In this document: positions 27,007-38,960 of the stretch, piece after piece | Layout: every line of letters starts with the position of its first letter | How positions within the stretch are numbered: position 1 is the stretch's first letter | From: Torreya grandis | Taxonomy: Eukaryota; Streptophyta; Pinopsida; Cupressales; Taxaceae | DNA: 64,000 nucleotides | Reading direction: 5' to 3' | Assembly (NCBI GenBank): GCA_037957365.1 | Contig: JARHVA010005357.1 | Location: 917,001 to 981,000, forward strand | Translations under genes and position numbers: made by a program | Notes under the pieces: model-generated | The model's database searches: none | Told to the model about the DNA's origin: nothing | The model's input: only the letters and a program-made list of their open reading frames with translations

Positions 27007-28012
27007 AGGAGGTGAAAAGGATCCATCATCACTAGCATTATTGCAAATAGGTATACAATCTCTTTAGCCACCTAGTCCTCTTCCAATGATTTAACAAAAA
27101 CAAAAATAGAGATTCAAACCTTTACTAAAAATTTTCTCAAGGAAAATTACTATTACTCTACCAAAATTACTCCATCCATCAACCATAAACCACTTAGTAA
27201 AGAACAAGTATATTTATACTTCAACATTGTTATTTTAGTTTCTTGCCTTTCTACCCGATCAGAGCTTTTTGCACCTATATTTTAACCTCCCATTTCTGAC
27301 CAGATCCTCAATAGACCATTATCAAAGCTTTGATCTAGCCTACAACCTATTTTTCTAAATACTTTTAGAAATCCACAAATAACTTTCAACAATTACCTAA
27401 CCACTGATGGTCACCCCCAACCATTGACAGTTACCCAATTATCAATGATTAGCTTAACTGATGATGGTTAACCAAACCACCAAGGGTTAATGTGGCATGA
27501 AATAATAGCAAGTTATTTTTGACCCCTTAACCCCAAATAAATCTAACTTTCTATGTTATTGCCTATTCATAAACCTCTGCCTAATTTTTTTAACTTGACT
27601 TGATCTATCTTAGCACTAATATTGTCCCACTTTTTCTATATTTAGTCATTTTCTCTATCAAGCATTCATATATTTCATGTATTTCATTTTATTAATTTAC
27701 ATTATTTTAATGCAAGTATCTTTATTTTATCATTTCCAACTTAATTGTTATCAAAAGTAGATTGAAAACCTCCTAGCAAGCTCACTCTTCTTGGATCTAT
27801 TTCATGCTTAGAAATCCGCTTAAATATCTTGCTAACAACCACTTTTGTTAATGCTTTCTTATATACTAGTTATTCTTTCCAAGCCAAAGGGGAGTTCTCC
27901 ATCTTGATCTGGATTATGCATGCATTACCAACTAGGTATTTCTACCACACTCTTATTACTAGTTTCTTATCTTCTTCCAATATTAAGAAATGAGCAAAAA
28001 TTAAGAGAAACA

Positions 28013-28034
28013 TTTTGGCATGCCTAATGGGACC
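28013..28034 (+). other. Primer-site-like motif of E1
   Basis: TTTTGGCATGCCTAATGGGA abuts the 5' LTR end directly. The same core (TGGCATGCC, then ATGGGAC or GTGGGAC) is found beside the LTRs at 9052-9073 and 43698-43719. The tRNA is not identified. Confidence 0.7.
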
Positions 28035-28743
28035 CTAGAATCATCTAGGTGCCCCTTTATTCCTTTATTCTTTTCTCATATAATAAAATCTAAAATTTAT
28101 TTTGAGCTTAAAATAAACCTTGCATACATTGATTTCTTACTTATTTTAGTTCATCTAGTAACTTAAAAGAAAATTAATTAATCATAGTTTCACTCTTGTT
28201 ATCACACACATTACCAAACCACATAATTAATCAACACATCAAAACAAACTCAAGACAAGGCCCGACTAGGATTTCATCACTTAAAAATAAACCTTTCCCT
28301 TTCCCAACAATCTTACTTGGAGGTCATTACCAAGGGGAGAACAAATTAAGCTCTCTAGTTAAGTATAAACTTTTAAAATTTAGTATGTCTTGGCTAATCA
28401 CCCTTATCACTACAGTGTGTGAAGTGAGAAGGTAGGCCCCAATATCAATCCATGTACTAACATTCAATATAAATTCTTATTTTTTAGTACCTAAACACAA
28501 CCTGAAACTAACCTTAGATTTCCTTTTTAGTACCTGATCTACAAACCAAATTTCTTCTTCAGAGTTTCCTTAGATTTCCTCTTTAGTATAAAGCAATCTA
28601 AAATGAATCCTATGTTTTATAAATAATTTTAGTGTATGTTTTGATTGCCTTGATATTTTTTTCCTTTTTCTTGCTTTGTGTTTGAGTCGTGATTTTTTTG
28701 TCATTACTTTTCTATTCCTCACATGGTATTTTCTAGACAATAA
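28035..28743 (+). other. E1 5' leader
   Basis: Region between the primer site and gag. It holds an open stretch (28196-28435) and an antisense one, neither with recognisable motifs. AGTTTCCTTAGATTTCCTTTTTAGTA-like wording repeats twice near 28510-28590. I see no gene here. Confidence 0.6.
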
Positions 28744-30771
28744 TTGAGGAATCAAACTAACCAAGAACCACCATATTCCTCCTCTTCTTCCATGGAGTAT
28801 ACTTCAGATGTTGAGGGTTTTCATCACATTTCTTCTCCTCCTACCATGCCTCTGATAGTTGTTGAGGGTGATGAATATTTTACTACCTTCCTCAATGTTA
28901 AGCATGAAATATACAAAGATGGGGGGTGAATTAGTATATTATATATCTTTTACCTAATATGATTTGTTTTCTTTAACCACTTAGTCACACATTCAAGATA
29001 TGTAATAAAATTAAAACAATAATATGCCCCACACAAGAGAGAGATAGAGACACCATATTTTTACATGGAAACTCAAGTGGGAAAAACCATGAAGAACAAT
29101 CTCAAGTATATGAATGAGCACCAACTCAAATTACAAAGTTTATAAGAACCAACTTATAGGAGCACTAACCACTTTGCCGAGCACCAACACAACAACATTT
29201 GTGATCACCAACCCACAAGAGCACCAACCCCTTGAAAATATTTGTGAGTATCAACCCACGGCAGTACCAACTCCTTGCAAAGATTTATTAGCACCAACCC
29301 ACAAGATCACCAACCCCTCTTTTGTATAAAACACAACTATCTCTCAATGTTGCTTACTTAACAAATGATAGACCTATACAATATCTCTTACTTTTGTATC
29401 TTAGAAAAAAAATACAAACCATGCAATCTCTTGCATATTACATATGGATTTTTAAGCCTTTATTTATAGATTTTCAAATGACCTTTGGAATTCACCCTTT
29501 GTGACCCTTCAATCCTCATGGAAAATGGTGCCAAACTTGCATGACCCTTCATATCCTTACATTCAAAAATTCAAATGGTGACTCTTCATAAGTAAATGCA
29601 TATTTTCCTCTTTTGTCTTTATCTTGGTGAATTTTCATATTCCTTAAAGTGTCCCTTCATGGAAAAGTGAACCATACCCTCTTTTATCTTCACATGGTGA
29701 CTCTTGAAATTCCTTAAGATGACTCTTCATGATAAAATGTGTCCCATTCCTCTTTTGTCTTTACCTTATGACTCTTTGACTTCCCCATGGGCCCTCTTTT
29801 GACTTATATGGAACAAAAAATATATTCATTAATATTAAATAAATATTAACACACATTAGCCAAGATATGAATATTAAAAACATCATTAAATGCAACTGGG
29901 CCTTTATCACAATAATGCTAGACCTTTGACATCAATGACAATATTTACAACACTAGATAACAAACCCATGGACCTACAACAATATATAAACACCTTAGCT
30001 CATCATACCCCTATTTATTTGATTTATCCCATAGATCCACCTTATGATATGCCTCCCCCTCTTGTGGTTGGTGTTACTTCTGCCCAACCTTTGATCACCC
30101 AGTCATATTCTTCTAGCAATATCCCATCCACTACCACCATGCAAACCCAATCTAACATCCCAACCAATATCTAAACACCTATTATACCAATAAATACCTC
30201 AAACATAGGGGCAAACTTGCCTTCTATTACACATACCTCATTAATCATAGCGGTATCTTCTACCTCTATTTCTACCATTCCTCTTATTATTACCAATCCA
30301 CCAATTTATAACCCTCTTCAAAATTTGGTATTTTCCATACTTCCTACCCTTAAACCTATTATCACAAGGAATTACACTCAACCCCAACCAACTACCAACC
30401 CATCCATACCTCCAAATCAACCCATATCAATCCCTCAACAAATATTCATGACATATTACCAATATGTTTCTAATCCACAAGGATACATAGCACCTTCTAC
30501 CCAACCTTTTGTACCCATCAACCCTTATGTGGCACCATCCCAACCTTTAATGACCACATACAAATATGTGGTATCTTCTCAACCCTCTACATCTTATCCA
30601 TATATTTATGCCACCCAACCTAAACCAAACTTACCATCTAATTATGGAGCTTCCCAACCTCAAATAGATTTGGTCAAAATTTTAATGAACAAAATGACCA
30701 ACCTAAAGTCATATATCTCTAGGACCCATAACCTTTTATCTTATAATCAGATCTATAATGAACCTATCTAG
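28744..30771 (+). pseudogene. E1 gag, N-terminal part, split by a solo copia LTR
   Basis: The first part runs to 28895 (RNQTNQEPPYSSSSSMEYTS, then VVEGDEYFTTFL). It starts at TTG (28744) where ATG is likely in relatives. After the solo LTR the frame resumes at 29953 with NKPMDLQQYINTLAHHTPIY. Removing the LTR plus one 5-bp duplication joins the two parts in frame at FTTFL|NNKPMD. Stretch 29953-30171 and open frame 30217-30771 (184 codons) are rich in Pro, Thr, Ser, Ile and Tyr with Gln-Pro repeats. This is a low-complexity N-terminal gag region, not a folded enzyme. It is the best-preserved coding part of E1. Confidence 0.8.
28896..29952 (-). mobile_element. Solo copia LTR inserted in E1 gag
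   Basis: The sequence aligns along its length with the LTR at 5164-6139. On the minus strand it starts TGTTGTAAATATTG (29952) and ends CATGCTTAACA (28896), with proper TG and CA ends. No primer site or polypurine tract flanks it, so it is a solo LTR left by recombination between the two LTRs of a full copia element. Flanking five bases are CTCAA and CTAGA, a partly decayed target duplication. The GAGCACCAAC-type repeats (29111-29320) are more numerous than in the other copy, explaining most of the 81-bp length difference. Confidence 0.93.
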
Positions 30772-30779
30772 CCATCCAT

Positions 30780-31260
30780 CTCTATTTGATCATATCCTCC
30801 TTAATGGTAAATACCCAAGTTTTCAAAGTTCCAAAGCAAGGAAGACCCCCCAAAACACTTGAGAGCATTTTACCATTCTTGATATTTGATTACATATGAT
30901 GATGCTCTCAAAAATCAATCCATATTTTCCTTTCCTCAATTGGCCCAAGTTTTTTTATCACTTTTTCAATCAACATATCTAAAAATGTCCTTATTACCAA
31001 CCTCTACTCCATTAGGCAATTTGATGACGAATCAATTATTGATTTCATAGCTAGATGGAAAAGTCTTATCAACCAACTTTATTTCTCCTTACCCCAACCT
31101 GATTTGATTGAACTCTTCTCTCAAGGTTATGCCAAACATATTTCCCATACTCTTCAAGTTCAAAAGTTTTAAACTTTTGATGAGGATTTTACCATAGCAC
31201 GAAAATTAAAAATCTAAGCCATTGATGAGGGGAAACTAAAACTATGGAACAAAAATTATA
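30780..31260 (+). pseudogene. E1 gag capsid-like core
   Basis: Open pieces in shifting frames match the plant gypsy gag core: PKHLRAFYH- and YDDAL-like sequence near 30850-30910, SLAQVF- and FFNQH-like sequence near 30940-30980, then FDDESIIDFIARWKSLINQL and LPQPDLIELFSQGYAKHISH near 31020-31150. FxxRW followed by LxxLF..G is the usual Retrotrans_gag pattern. The region ends in a Lys/Asn-rich stretch. Confidence 0.78.
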
Positions 31261-31462
31261 GATTTAAATCTAGTGACCCTTACTCAACCAAAAATAACAA
31301 TAAATCCAACCATCCCAATCCCAAACAAAAGGCATCTACCAACTTGGTTGTCCTTAAAACCACTCCACCACCAACTGTCAACCAACCCAACCTAACTAAT
31401 TCCTCTAATTCTTATAACCAATAAAACCAAAACCAAATTTATTTTCCACAAAATAATATACT

Positions 31463-31684
31463 TTGATGGGGGAGTCTTATGCTTTAGTTTTGCATAAATT
31501 ACTCAAAGAAAACATTATACAACTTCCTCTAATAAAGCCTCCCCAACAATTTGATGTTTCTTGCCCTACACCTAGTTGGTACAATGAGAATGATCTATGT
31601 GCTTTTCACTGTGTCATTGGGCATGATGTTATTAAGTGCAATACCTTTAAGACTATTATCCAAAACATGATAGCTAAGGGATAA
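31463..31684 (+). pseudogene. E1 gag zinc-knuckle-like module 1
   Basis: A 73-codon open frame: YALVLHKLLKENIIQLP, then PSWYNENDLCAFHCVIGHDV, then IKCNTFKTIIQNMI. The pattern C-x2-H-x4-GHD-x3-C is the CCHC-like box of Tat-lineage gag. The potential metal ligands are all present. A related module recurs at 33170-33350. Confidence 0.75.
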
Positions 31685-31689
31685 ATTGT

Positions 31690-33160
31690 ATTTTATAATC
31701 CCAATTCACCCCCAAATTATTCCCTTGACATATTTTATAAACCTTTTCCCAACCATGCCCCTTCCACCAACTATGATGATAATAAACTAGAATCATCTCA
31801 TGCTCTTGAGGTCCATATGGTTAATGTCATCATTAGTGAACCTATCATTGAGGAGACCATTACCTCATCTACCCCTTTCTCCATCCCACTCATTAAAGTG
31901 GTGGACTCACTCTCTATTCCTTTGGATATCCAAATATAGGAAGTAACTACCCCTCTTTCCTTACTTGAGGATACCATAGACTTATCCACATTTCCTTCAA
32001 TAGAAATACCAAAGGAAGTAACCATTAATTTAACCACCTCTCCACCCACTCCACCTATTAAATTTTTTGAATTACCTATAATTCATTTGGACACCCAAAT
32101 AAAGGAAATAATCATCCCCATAGTTTCACTTGAGGTTATCACACCTTCCTCCCCTATTCTAGAACCACCCATTCTCTCTTTGGGAACCATCCCGAAATAC
32201 AGATCACCTTACCTACACCCTCCATGGAGGAAACATCCTCCCAAACCTTATAACCCTTCATCAAAAACAAAGGTGAAGAAACCCTTTCCTCACCTCCACC
32301 CATGGGCTCAATATTTGAAACTAATGACCAAGGAATTAAACCCATTTACAAACCTTTCTCTATATTAGTCCAAAGTCTAGAGTTCACTTCTCAATGCAAC
32401 CTAGATATAGCCACCTTTTGGAATCATCTTGGACTCCCTTACAAAAATAAACCTAAACCTTCAACCTCACTTGCATCTACCATTAAACCTATCCTTACCT
32501 CAACCCCATCCTTAAACCCTTCTCCTTCTAAAACCATAGGAGGACCACCTAACCCACTTCTATCTAAAATTGCCAAATCACCTTACACCTCCTTAACCAA
32601 ACCCATCAAGAATCTAGGATACTCCCTACACCTATCCTTGCTCACCCATATTTGAAGTTAGACTTAACCTCATTTATTTCACCAAAGAAAACTTTAACTA
32701 AACCTATCAAAAAGGTGGAACCACCTAAACCATCTTGAAATAGACCCATACCACCCCTTTCTCTCTTACCTTCAATTTTAGGACCTCATCCTTCCACCAT
32801 CCCAAGAGATCATCCTTATACCAATAAGGTGAACCATCCAATAATTACCTATTCCTCATCTAGTAAACCTTCTCCTTTTGCTCTACCTACACCTACCTCT
32901 ACCAAATCATCAAACTAACCTTCATTCTTAACTAACCTATCTACCTTTACCTTCCCACCTATCATCAAACCTTCACCCTCCACCTTCATATCTTCAACCT
33001 CCAAACCAACCATAACCAAATAATCCCAAACAAAACCACCTACCAAAACCATTCCACCACCTACCATTTTTGAGGTGAAGCCTACTCTCAATAATGTTCC
33101 CACTCCTAAAACCTAAAACCCAACACCCTCAACACCTTTGCTTGAATCTTATTCAACCAT
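31690..33160 (+). pseudogene. E1 gag linker, Pro/Thr/Ser-rich
   Basis: About 1.5 kb between the two zinc-knuckle-like modules. Translation in all three frames is dominated by Pro, Thr, Ser, Lys and Leu, with open frames at 32087-32368 and 32302-32655. It keeps a strong C and A bias on the plus strand, so it stays open by composition rather than conservation. Minus-strand frames at 31798-32049, 32154-32345 and 32915-33103 are shadows of this bias. No domain is recognised. Confidence 0.55.
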
Positions 33161-33164
33161 TCTA

Positions 33165-33360
33165 CAAAGATTATTGCAAACCTCTTCCTTAACCTTACCA
33201 TCCATCAAACATTTCAAACCTCCATGTCCTAAACCATCATGGTTCAATGACAATTTGATTTTCTCATACCATAAAACTCTTGAACATGACATAGAGAACT
33301 ACAAAGCCCTCTAAACACTTGTCCATAACTTATGGGATGAGGATGATCTATTATCAGATG
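33165..33360 (+). pseudogene. E1 gag zinc-knuckle-like module 2
   Basis: Reads RLLQTSSLTLPSIKHFKPPC, then PKPSWFNDNLIFSYHKTLEH, then DIENYKALxTLVHNLWDEDD. It parallels module 1 block by block: LLKE-IIQLP, PSWYNENDLCAFH, GHDVIKCNTFKTIIQNM. Both outer Cys positions are now Phe or Ser and Tyr, and Gly is Glu, so the metal site has decayed. The repeat of PSW[YF]N-N-L plus H-D-I/V shows that this is a duplicated module. Confidence 0.65.
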
Positions 33361-33788
33361 AACCTCCATTGAGACCATTACCAACCCAACCACCAACTCA
33401 ACCCATACAACATTTACCTACTCCTCCAATCTAATTTAAAAGTGAGGAAGAATCAAAGCAACCACCTAGTCCAACACATCCCTTAATCCACACTATCCAT
33501 ATGGCTACCCGATCTTAGACCTAACAAAAGGATAAGGGAAAAGCTAAAGTGTCCATACCATGGACAAACCCTTTTACCCCTCAACCTTCCAACTGAAAAC
33601 AAGCACCCTCACCTTTACCTTCACCTTCCCCAAAACCCAAAATATCCATTTTAGGTGCCTCTCCCTCCAACCCTTCTAAATCCATCTAATGAGTAGTGTT
33701 AAAACAACTTCACTAGACATTAGTGAAGATGAGCCTTTATGAACTAATAAACACCTCACCCTATCACCACCAATCATAGATAGATTCC

Positions 33789-34230
33789 TTGAACTCTATA
33801 GAGGTTAAACCAAAACATCCTCAACTTATTGCATCCTTTGTCAGAGCCCTTTTACCTTCTACCTCTGTCACCTTCCAAGATTTAGAAATACCTTCTATCC
33901 ATTCTAAAGATATTTATCCTCCCCTCTTTATCATGACATACATCAATCAAACCCACATCAAAAGGGTGATTATTGATGAAAGAGATATAATAAACAATAT
34001 ATCCTCCCATGCATATGACCAACTTTAATTTCCTAAGAATATCATGTCAAAAACTACAACGATCCTTTGTTCTTTCAATGATATTATGGCCACTACCTTG
34101 GGAAAAAATATTCTCCACATCTGCTTGGGACCTCATACCATTTATAAACTCTTTTAAATTGTAGAGGGTGAGTTAAAATACAAAATTTTACTTGGATGGC
34201 CCTTGGATTCATGCCATGAGTTGTGTCCCC
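33789..34230 (+). pseudogene. E1 aspartic protease remnant
   Basis: Reads YPPLFIMTYINQTHIKRVII, then DERDIINNISSHAYDQL at 33915-34025. The family form is a short beta region followed by D-[ETN]-G-[AS]-S. The Asp is kept and the next Glu suits Tat-lineage proteases (DEGSS-type), but Gly has become Arg (GGA to AGA). Downstream LGWPLDSCHEL-like sequence near 34190-34220 corresponds to the LLGRPW..H block. Upstream is a short basic stretch (MATRS near 33500). Confidence 0.7.
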
Positions 34231-34699
34231 TCTACCTTACACTAATGTGTCAAATTTGAACATAAAGGTTAGGTTGTTACCATAAGAGATGACCTTAGTC
34301 CTTTTGTTCATTTAGCATGACATATCAACCCAAAAAAATTCTTCTTTCTCCTTCCTCAACCTCACAACCAACAACAACACCATTTCACCAATCAAAACCA
34401 ACAACACCTCCACCCTTATCATTTATGAAGCTTTAACTAGCTCATTTATCCCTTATTAGATCCTCATAGAGGACCCCTTAGAACTCATGTTCCAACATTT
34501 CTCACTTGGGAGTATCATCTTTGAGCCTTGGATGCTTTCCCTACTCCTTAAGAGTATGGGAACCTCACCCATGATCCTATTTATGACCCTAACATTATAA
34601 CCATCATCCCTTTTAGGCCTCCCAATAATCAAACTAACTTAATATATGAGGAACTTGATCATCCAATTCTTGCTTCCATTGATACCTCTATAACTCAAC

Positions 34700-34990
34700 C
34701 ATCCACCTTTGACTTCTCTTATCTTGACAAACTAGAATTTTCCAAGCTATACCTTAATAGGTATGCCTAGAAGGGATTTGGCCTAGGCCATTATGAATAT
34801 GAACCTCATGAGTTACCTTCCATCAAAACCCAAAAACCTCATGAGCTATTTGGCCTTGGATTCATACCACCATAATAACCTACATCACCTAAACCCATCA
34901 CCACCATCAATGAGGATATATCATCCTCATCAACCCCATCTCCTTGAGAGTTTAAGGATTTTGACATCATTCTTTCTAACATTTTTTTTA
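34700..34990 (+). pseudogene. E1 G-patch-like segment
   Basis: Translation near 34745-34870 gives KLYLNRYA, stop, KGFGLGHYEYEPHE, then about 15 residues, then FGLGFIPP. Tat-lineage polyproteins often carry a glycine-rich G-patch-like segment (xxxGxGLGxxxxG, then FGLGFxPT) between protease and RT. Spacing and the two G-L-G runs fit. The frame runs on to the E2 insertion at 34993. Role in the family: possible RNA binding, inferred only. Confidence 0.5.
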
Positions 34991-34997
34991 TCAACAT

Positions 34998-37529
34998 TAT
35001 TGTCAATCAAACTTGCACCCTTATGAAGGTAGCTTCAAGCTTTCATAATCTGCTAAATAATGTAAATAATCCTAAGATATGGGTGACTTAATCAGTGGAT
35101 TGAATCTCTAGATTGTAAGGGCTAGCTCCCTTTGGTGTATCAATTAGGATCCTTGCTCTACCTATAAATTGCCTGGGAAAAGAGAGAAAGAAAACTTGAA
35201 ATAAAATCATATCTAATGATGGTGATAAACCTAAATGATTGGTTGATCCACTAAATTAGAGTTCCTAAAACCACTAATTTAGACAAGAGAAAGGCTAAAC
35301 TTTTAACTCTAATTGACCAATATGCATAAGTATTTCATAAAAAGGTTATATCTTGTGATCAAAGCTTGAGGGAAATTATGGAATATTATTGATTCAAGGA
35401 ACTAAATAGCCACTTTCATCCACTATAAACTTATCCAAAAGACGTTATACATAAAACATGACCTACATAATTTGACCAGCTAATAACTAGGTAGGAATCA
35501 AGACTTGACAAGGAAGAAAACTCTATCACTTATTCAAATCAATGGCATGAATAAACTATACTATCAATTAGAAAATAAAAACAACAATCCTTATATTAAT
35601 CTAAGAAAATATTACAACTCAATATTTATTAAAATTTTGTCTTTCCAAAAGAGCGATACAATTCAAGGCTAAAAAGCCGATTTATATAGAAAAATACATA
35701 ACAATGAAGAGGTTGTCATTAAAAATAGAAGTAGAAGACAACTGTTTCATTAACCCAAGTTTAATTTATATTATGACAAGATAAAAAATCATTCTAAATT
35801 TTTCTTTTCTTGTCTTTTGTCTTGCATGGAAAACCCTTTGGCATTGAAAATGGATGGTGGGATCAAGCTTGGACTAATCTACCTCATGCATGATGTCACA
35901 CCAACTTTAGATGTCTCGATTTAAGTTTGAAATGGCTTGAAGCTAATTTGGAACATTTGAAAGGATTTACTTTACATGAAAACAATGAGTATATGTGGCA
36001 CTTGACAATTAGTAAAATTTAAATTAAGAACAATCAACTCCACATTTGAATTTATATCTCTGCTTAAACTACTGGAACATTTGAAAGGATTTAATCTCTC
36101 AATTTTAAAAAAATTTAATACTTCATGACAATGAGTCTCTATTTTTAGAATTGAAGCTGTCATGTTTGAAAAGGTTATACCTAGACATGTCTAGTCCTAC
36201 TTGGACCACTTTGCATGCTATAGAACATGTTTATTGGTTATTGGAATCTCTTGTATTTTCTAGTTATTCATCTCTATTTATATCTATATATCTTCCTTAT
36301 GTATTTTTTGTGTCTTTTCTATGGATTTTTATCCCTACATATTTCCTTGGGTTTATTTTTTTAGGCTTGTGTCTTTTCACATTCCCATGGACAAATTATC
36401 CATAGGAATTGTATTTCTTCATTGGCCTTCAAAATTAATCTCTATATTTACCTCAGGCTTATTTCTTTATCTTTTCCTTAAACCTTTAGATTGAACCATT
36501 TCTTATGGATTTTCCTCCTAAAATAATTCTTTGTCTTCAGGTTTTTTATCACTTCACTTTCCTACAAAATAATTTTCTATGGGAATTATGTCTTTTGTCT
36601 ATGCTTGTAAGGAACTTTGTCTTTTCCTTCAAACAAAAAGTTTGAAGAAATTAATTCCTTATATTTTATCAACTTTCATACCTCTTTTGACTTATATCCT
36701 CAAACAAAAAGTTTGAGACTTTCCTCTTTGGGTTTCTCCTTTCCTTTTCTAAAGGAACTCCTTCAAATAATTTGTCTAAAGGAATTCTTTTGAACTTCTT
36801 TCCATGGCCTTTATCTTCCTTGCAGTGACTTTCCCAAAGGGCACATACCCTTCAATATTCTTGAAATTAACTTTCTCTAAGGGTACATACCCTTTGATAT
36901 TTTTGTAATTAACTTTCCCAAAGGGCACATACCCTTTGGGATTTTTGTAATGACCTTTTGGAAACTAAATGAACCATTCAACATTCCCTTTGAAGTTTGT
37001 GAAGTGAACATTCTTGAAGGGCACATACCCTTTAGGATTCTTGGCAATGTCTTTTTGTCTCCCAAAAATACCCTTTGGGATTTTCCAAAAGACCCTTCAT
37101 CTTAAAGAGATGAACCTTCATTTGGACATGTCTCTCATGGATAATTCCTTCAAACAAAAAGTCTAAAGAAAATGTCCCTTTTAGACTTCCTATTTTGGAA
37201 CTTCCCTGAAGGGCAATTATCCTTTGTAATTTCTATAATGTCCCTTTAGAATCATGATGAACACTTCATAAAATGGACCCTACACCGAGTACCCTTTAGG
37301 AAAAAATGTTAAATCCATTCAGCCTTTGGAAAATAGTCCTTCGACCTTTTTGTAATGGACTATTCCTCTTATATTTCATTCAAAAAAAAGTCCAAAGGAA
37401 TTATTTCTTAATCATTTTAAAAGTATCCCCTTGTCTTGGTCCTCTTCCCCTTATTTGAAAGGTATGTTTAAGCAAAGTTTTGAATGATAGAGGTTACAAT
37501 TTTGACCTATAGGGTCAAAATTGTTAACA
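34998..37529 (-). repeat. 3' LTR of E2
   Basis: On the minus strand it starts TGTTAACAATTTTGACCC at 37529 and ends near GACAATA at 34998. It aligns with 43721-46284 through its whole length, including GGTGTATCAATTA and CTTGCATGGAAAACCC. It contains an array of palindromic repeats at 36836-37033. No gene is present; open frames at 36151-36405 and 36877-37065 are chance or repeat-derived. Confidence 0.92.
36836..37033. repeat. Palindromic tandem repeat in the E2 3' LTR
   Basis: The core AAGGGCACATACCCTT, with AAGGG and CCCTT as arms, occurs at about 36836, 36879 and 36920 (period 41-43 bp) and again near 37016, each followed by TT(T)-rich sequence with ATTTTTGTAAT. Confidence 0.9.
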
Positions 37530-37799
37530 TTTTTGTGACTCAGTTGGGAAGCATGCCTACTATGATTGAGAAATTAGACTATGAACATGATTTTTAACTT
37601 TAAAAACAATGGTAAACTTGGTCTATGACTAAAAATATCCTTTGACCAGAAAAGAAGTAACCTTTATCCTTCAAAATAAGAAGGGAAACACATGAAAATA
37701 GGAAAACTAACTAAGAAGCAAATGTGCACACAATCACTTATTTGAACAAAATATAATGAAAATAACATGCTTGAACAACACTTGGAGGAAAGAAAAAAA

Positions 37800-38960
37800 A
37801 ACCTATGTACAAGGAGCTTTGCTCTTCAATACCAATGTTTTAGATTATCCCATTGACTTGGATTAGAATCTCCTGACCATCCAACTTTGCAAGTTGGAAA
37901 GCATTATAAGATTTGTAGTTAGAAATTATGTATGGGCCACTCCAAAGAGAATTAAACTTGGTGTGTCTTCTTGGTTTATCTCTATCCTCATCCCATTGAG
38001 TACCAAATCTCCTTCTTTGAAACTTCATGAAGAAGCTCCTTTGTCAAAAGTTCTCTTCATTTATGCTTGATGAATTTCCATGGCTATCATGGACTAATTT
38101 CTTATCTCTTCTAGCTCCATAAGTTTAGCTTACCTAATTTATATATTCTCATTGTCCAATAACTCAATATAATGCATTAGTTCTAAAGTGGGGAATTCAA
38201 GAGCAATGGGTAACTTTGCTTCTTTACCATATAACAGCTTGTATGGAGAGTTGGCTATTGATCTTTTGTAGGTGATCCTATCATCCCATAGAGCTGACTT
38301 CAACTTGAGATGCAATTACCTTTTATTATCTTCAATATTCCTTCTTATGCTCCCTAATAGGTTCTTATTCATATATTCATCAAGGCCATTGCCTTATGGA
38401 TAATAGTTCGATGAAGTACTGAGATAAATCCCATAGTGGACAGCCCATTAGTTAATCCTAGATCCCATAAAAACCATTGTATTATCAGAAAAAATAGTTG
38501 AAGGAACTCCAAACCTAGTAAGAAAACCTCAATAACATTAGTTTCATTTTCTTCTTTTAATGCTACTACTTATGTCCAATGTGTGAAGTAATCTATAGCA
38601 ATGAGAACCCATTTATGCTCTGAACTTGAAGGAGGATTAATGAGGCTAATAAATTCCAATATCCATTAGATAAATAGATGATCCACCATAATTGGTTAAA
38701 GAGGTAAGCCTAAAATCTTAACTTTTCCTACAAACATAGCACACTATTTGCAATTTCTAACCGATGCATGGTAATCACCAAATATACTAGGCTAATAGTA
38801 CCCACCTCTCATGATCTTAAGTGCTATAGTTATTACAAAAAAAATTCCTATACCATGTCCATCATGGAATTATTCAAGTAATATCTGAGTTTGTCTTGGT
38901 TCTACACATCTTAGCAATATTTCATTGATATCAATTTTGAACAAAACACCATCAACAAGT
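37800..38960 (-). pseudogene. E2 integrase remnant
   Basis: Blocks: VLFKIDINEILLRCVEPRQT near 38950-38890, FHDGHGIG, KIMRGGYY then PSIFGDYHASVRNCK near 38860-38760, a zinc-binding region with decayed His and Cys, then LINPPSSSEHKWVLIAIDYF, where IDYF(T)HW carries the first catalytic Asp near 38600. The tail 37840-38028 has FGTQWDEDRDKPRRHTKFNS, LWSGPYIISNY and AFQLAKLDGQE, the post-integrase block. Confidence 0.85.

Larger units (their letters stand above)
26432..28012 (+). repeat. 5' LTR of E1
   Basis: Begins TGTAGAACTAGAAAACC and ends ATTAAGAGAAACA, immediately before TTTTGGCATGCC. It aligns with the 3' LTR over both ends. It is twice as long (1581 versus 791 bp) because it holds an inverted duplication (26649-26945) and a stretch of about 620 bp (about 27135-27755) absent from the 3' copy. 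CTATAAAAGGAGGGGAG at about 26990-27006 is a good TATA-box candidate and is conserved in the 3' LTR (TATAGAAGGAGGGGAG near 55440). Confidence 0.93.

Noticed and set aside
29890..30174. A single 94-codon frame starting at 29890
   Set aside because: It begins inside the solo copia LTR and runs into E1 gag. Only the part after 29952 is original coding sequence.
31798..33103. Minus-strand frames at 31798-32049, 32154-32345 and 32915-33103
   Set aside because: They are shadows of the Pro/Thr-rich E1 gag linker. The strong A and C bias of the plus strand leaves the minus strand open by chance.
35056..35060. AATAA as the left target duplication of E2, with the LTR starting at 35061
   Set aside because: Sequence similarity between the two E2 LTRs continues about 63 bp further left, to 34998, where AACAT pairs well with AACAC at the right end and the primer motif then abuts the LTR.
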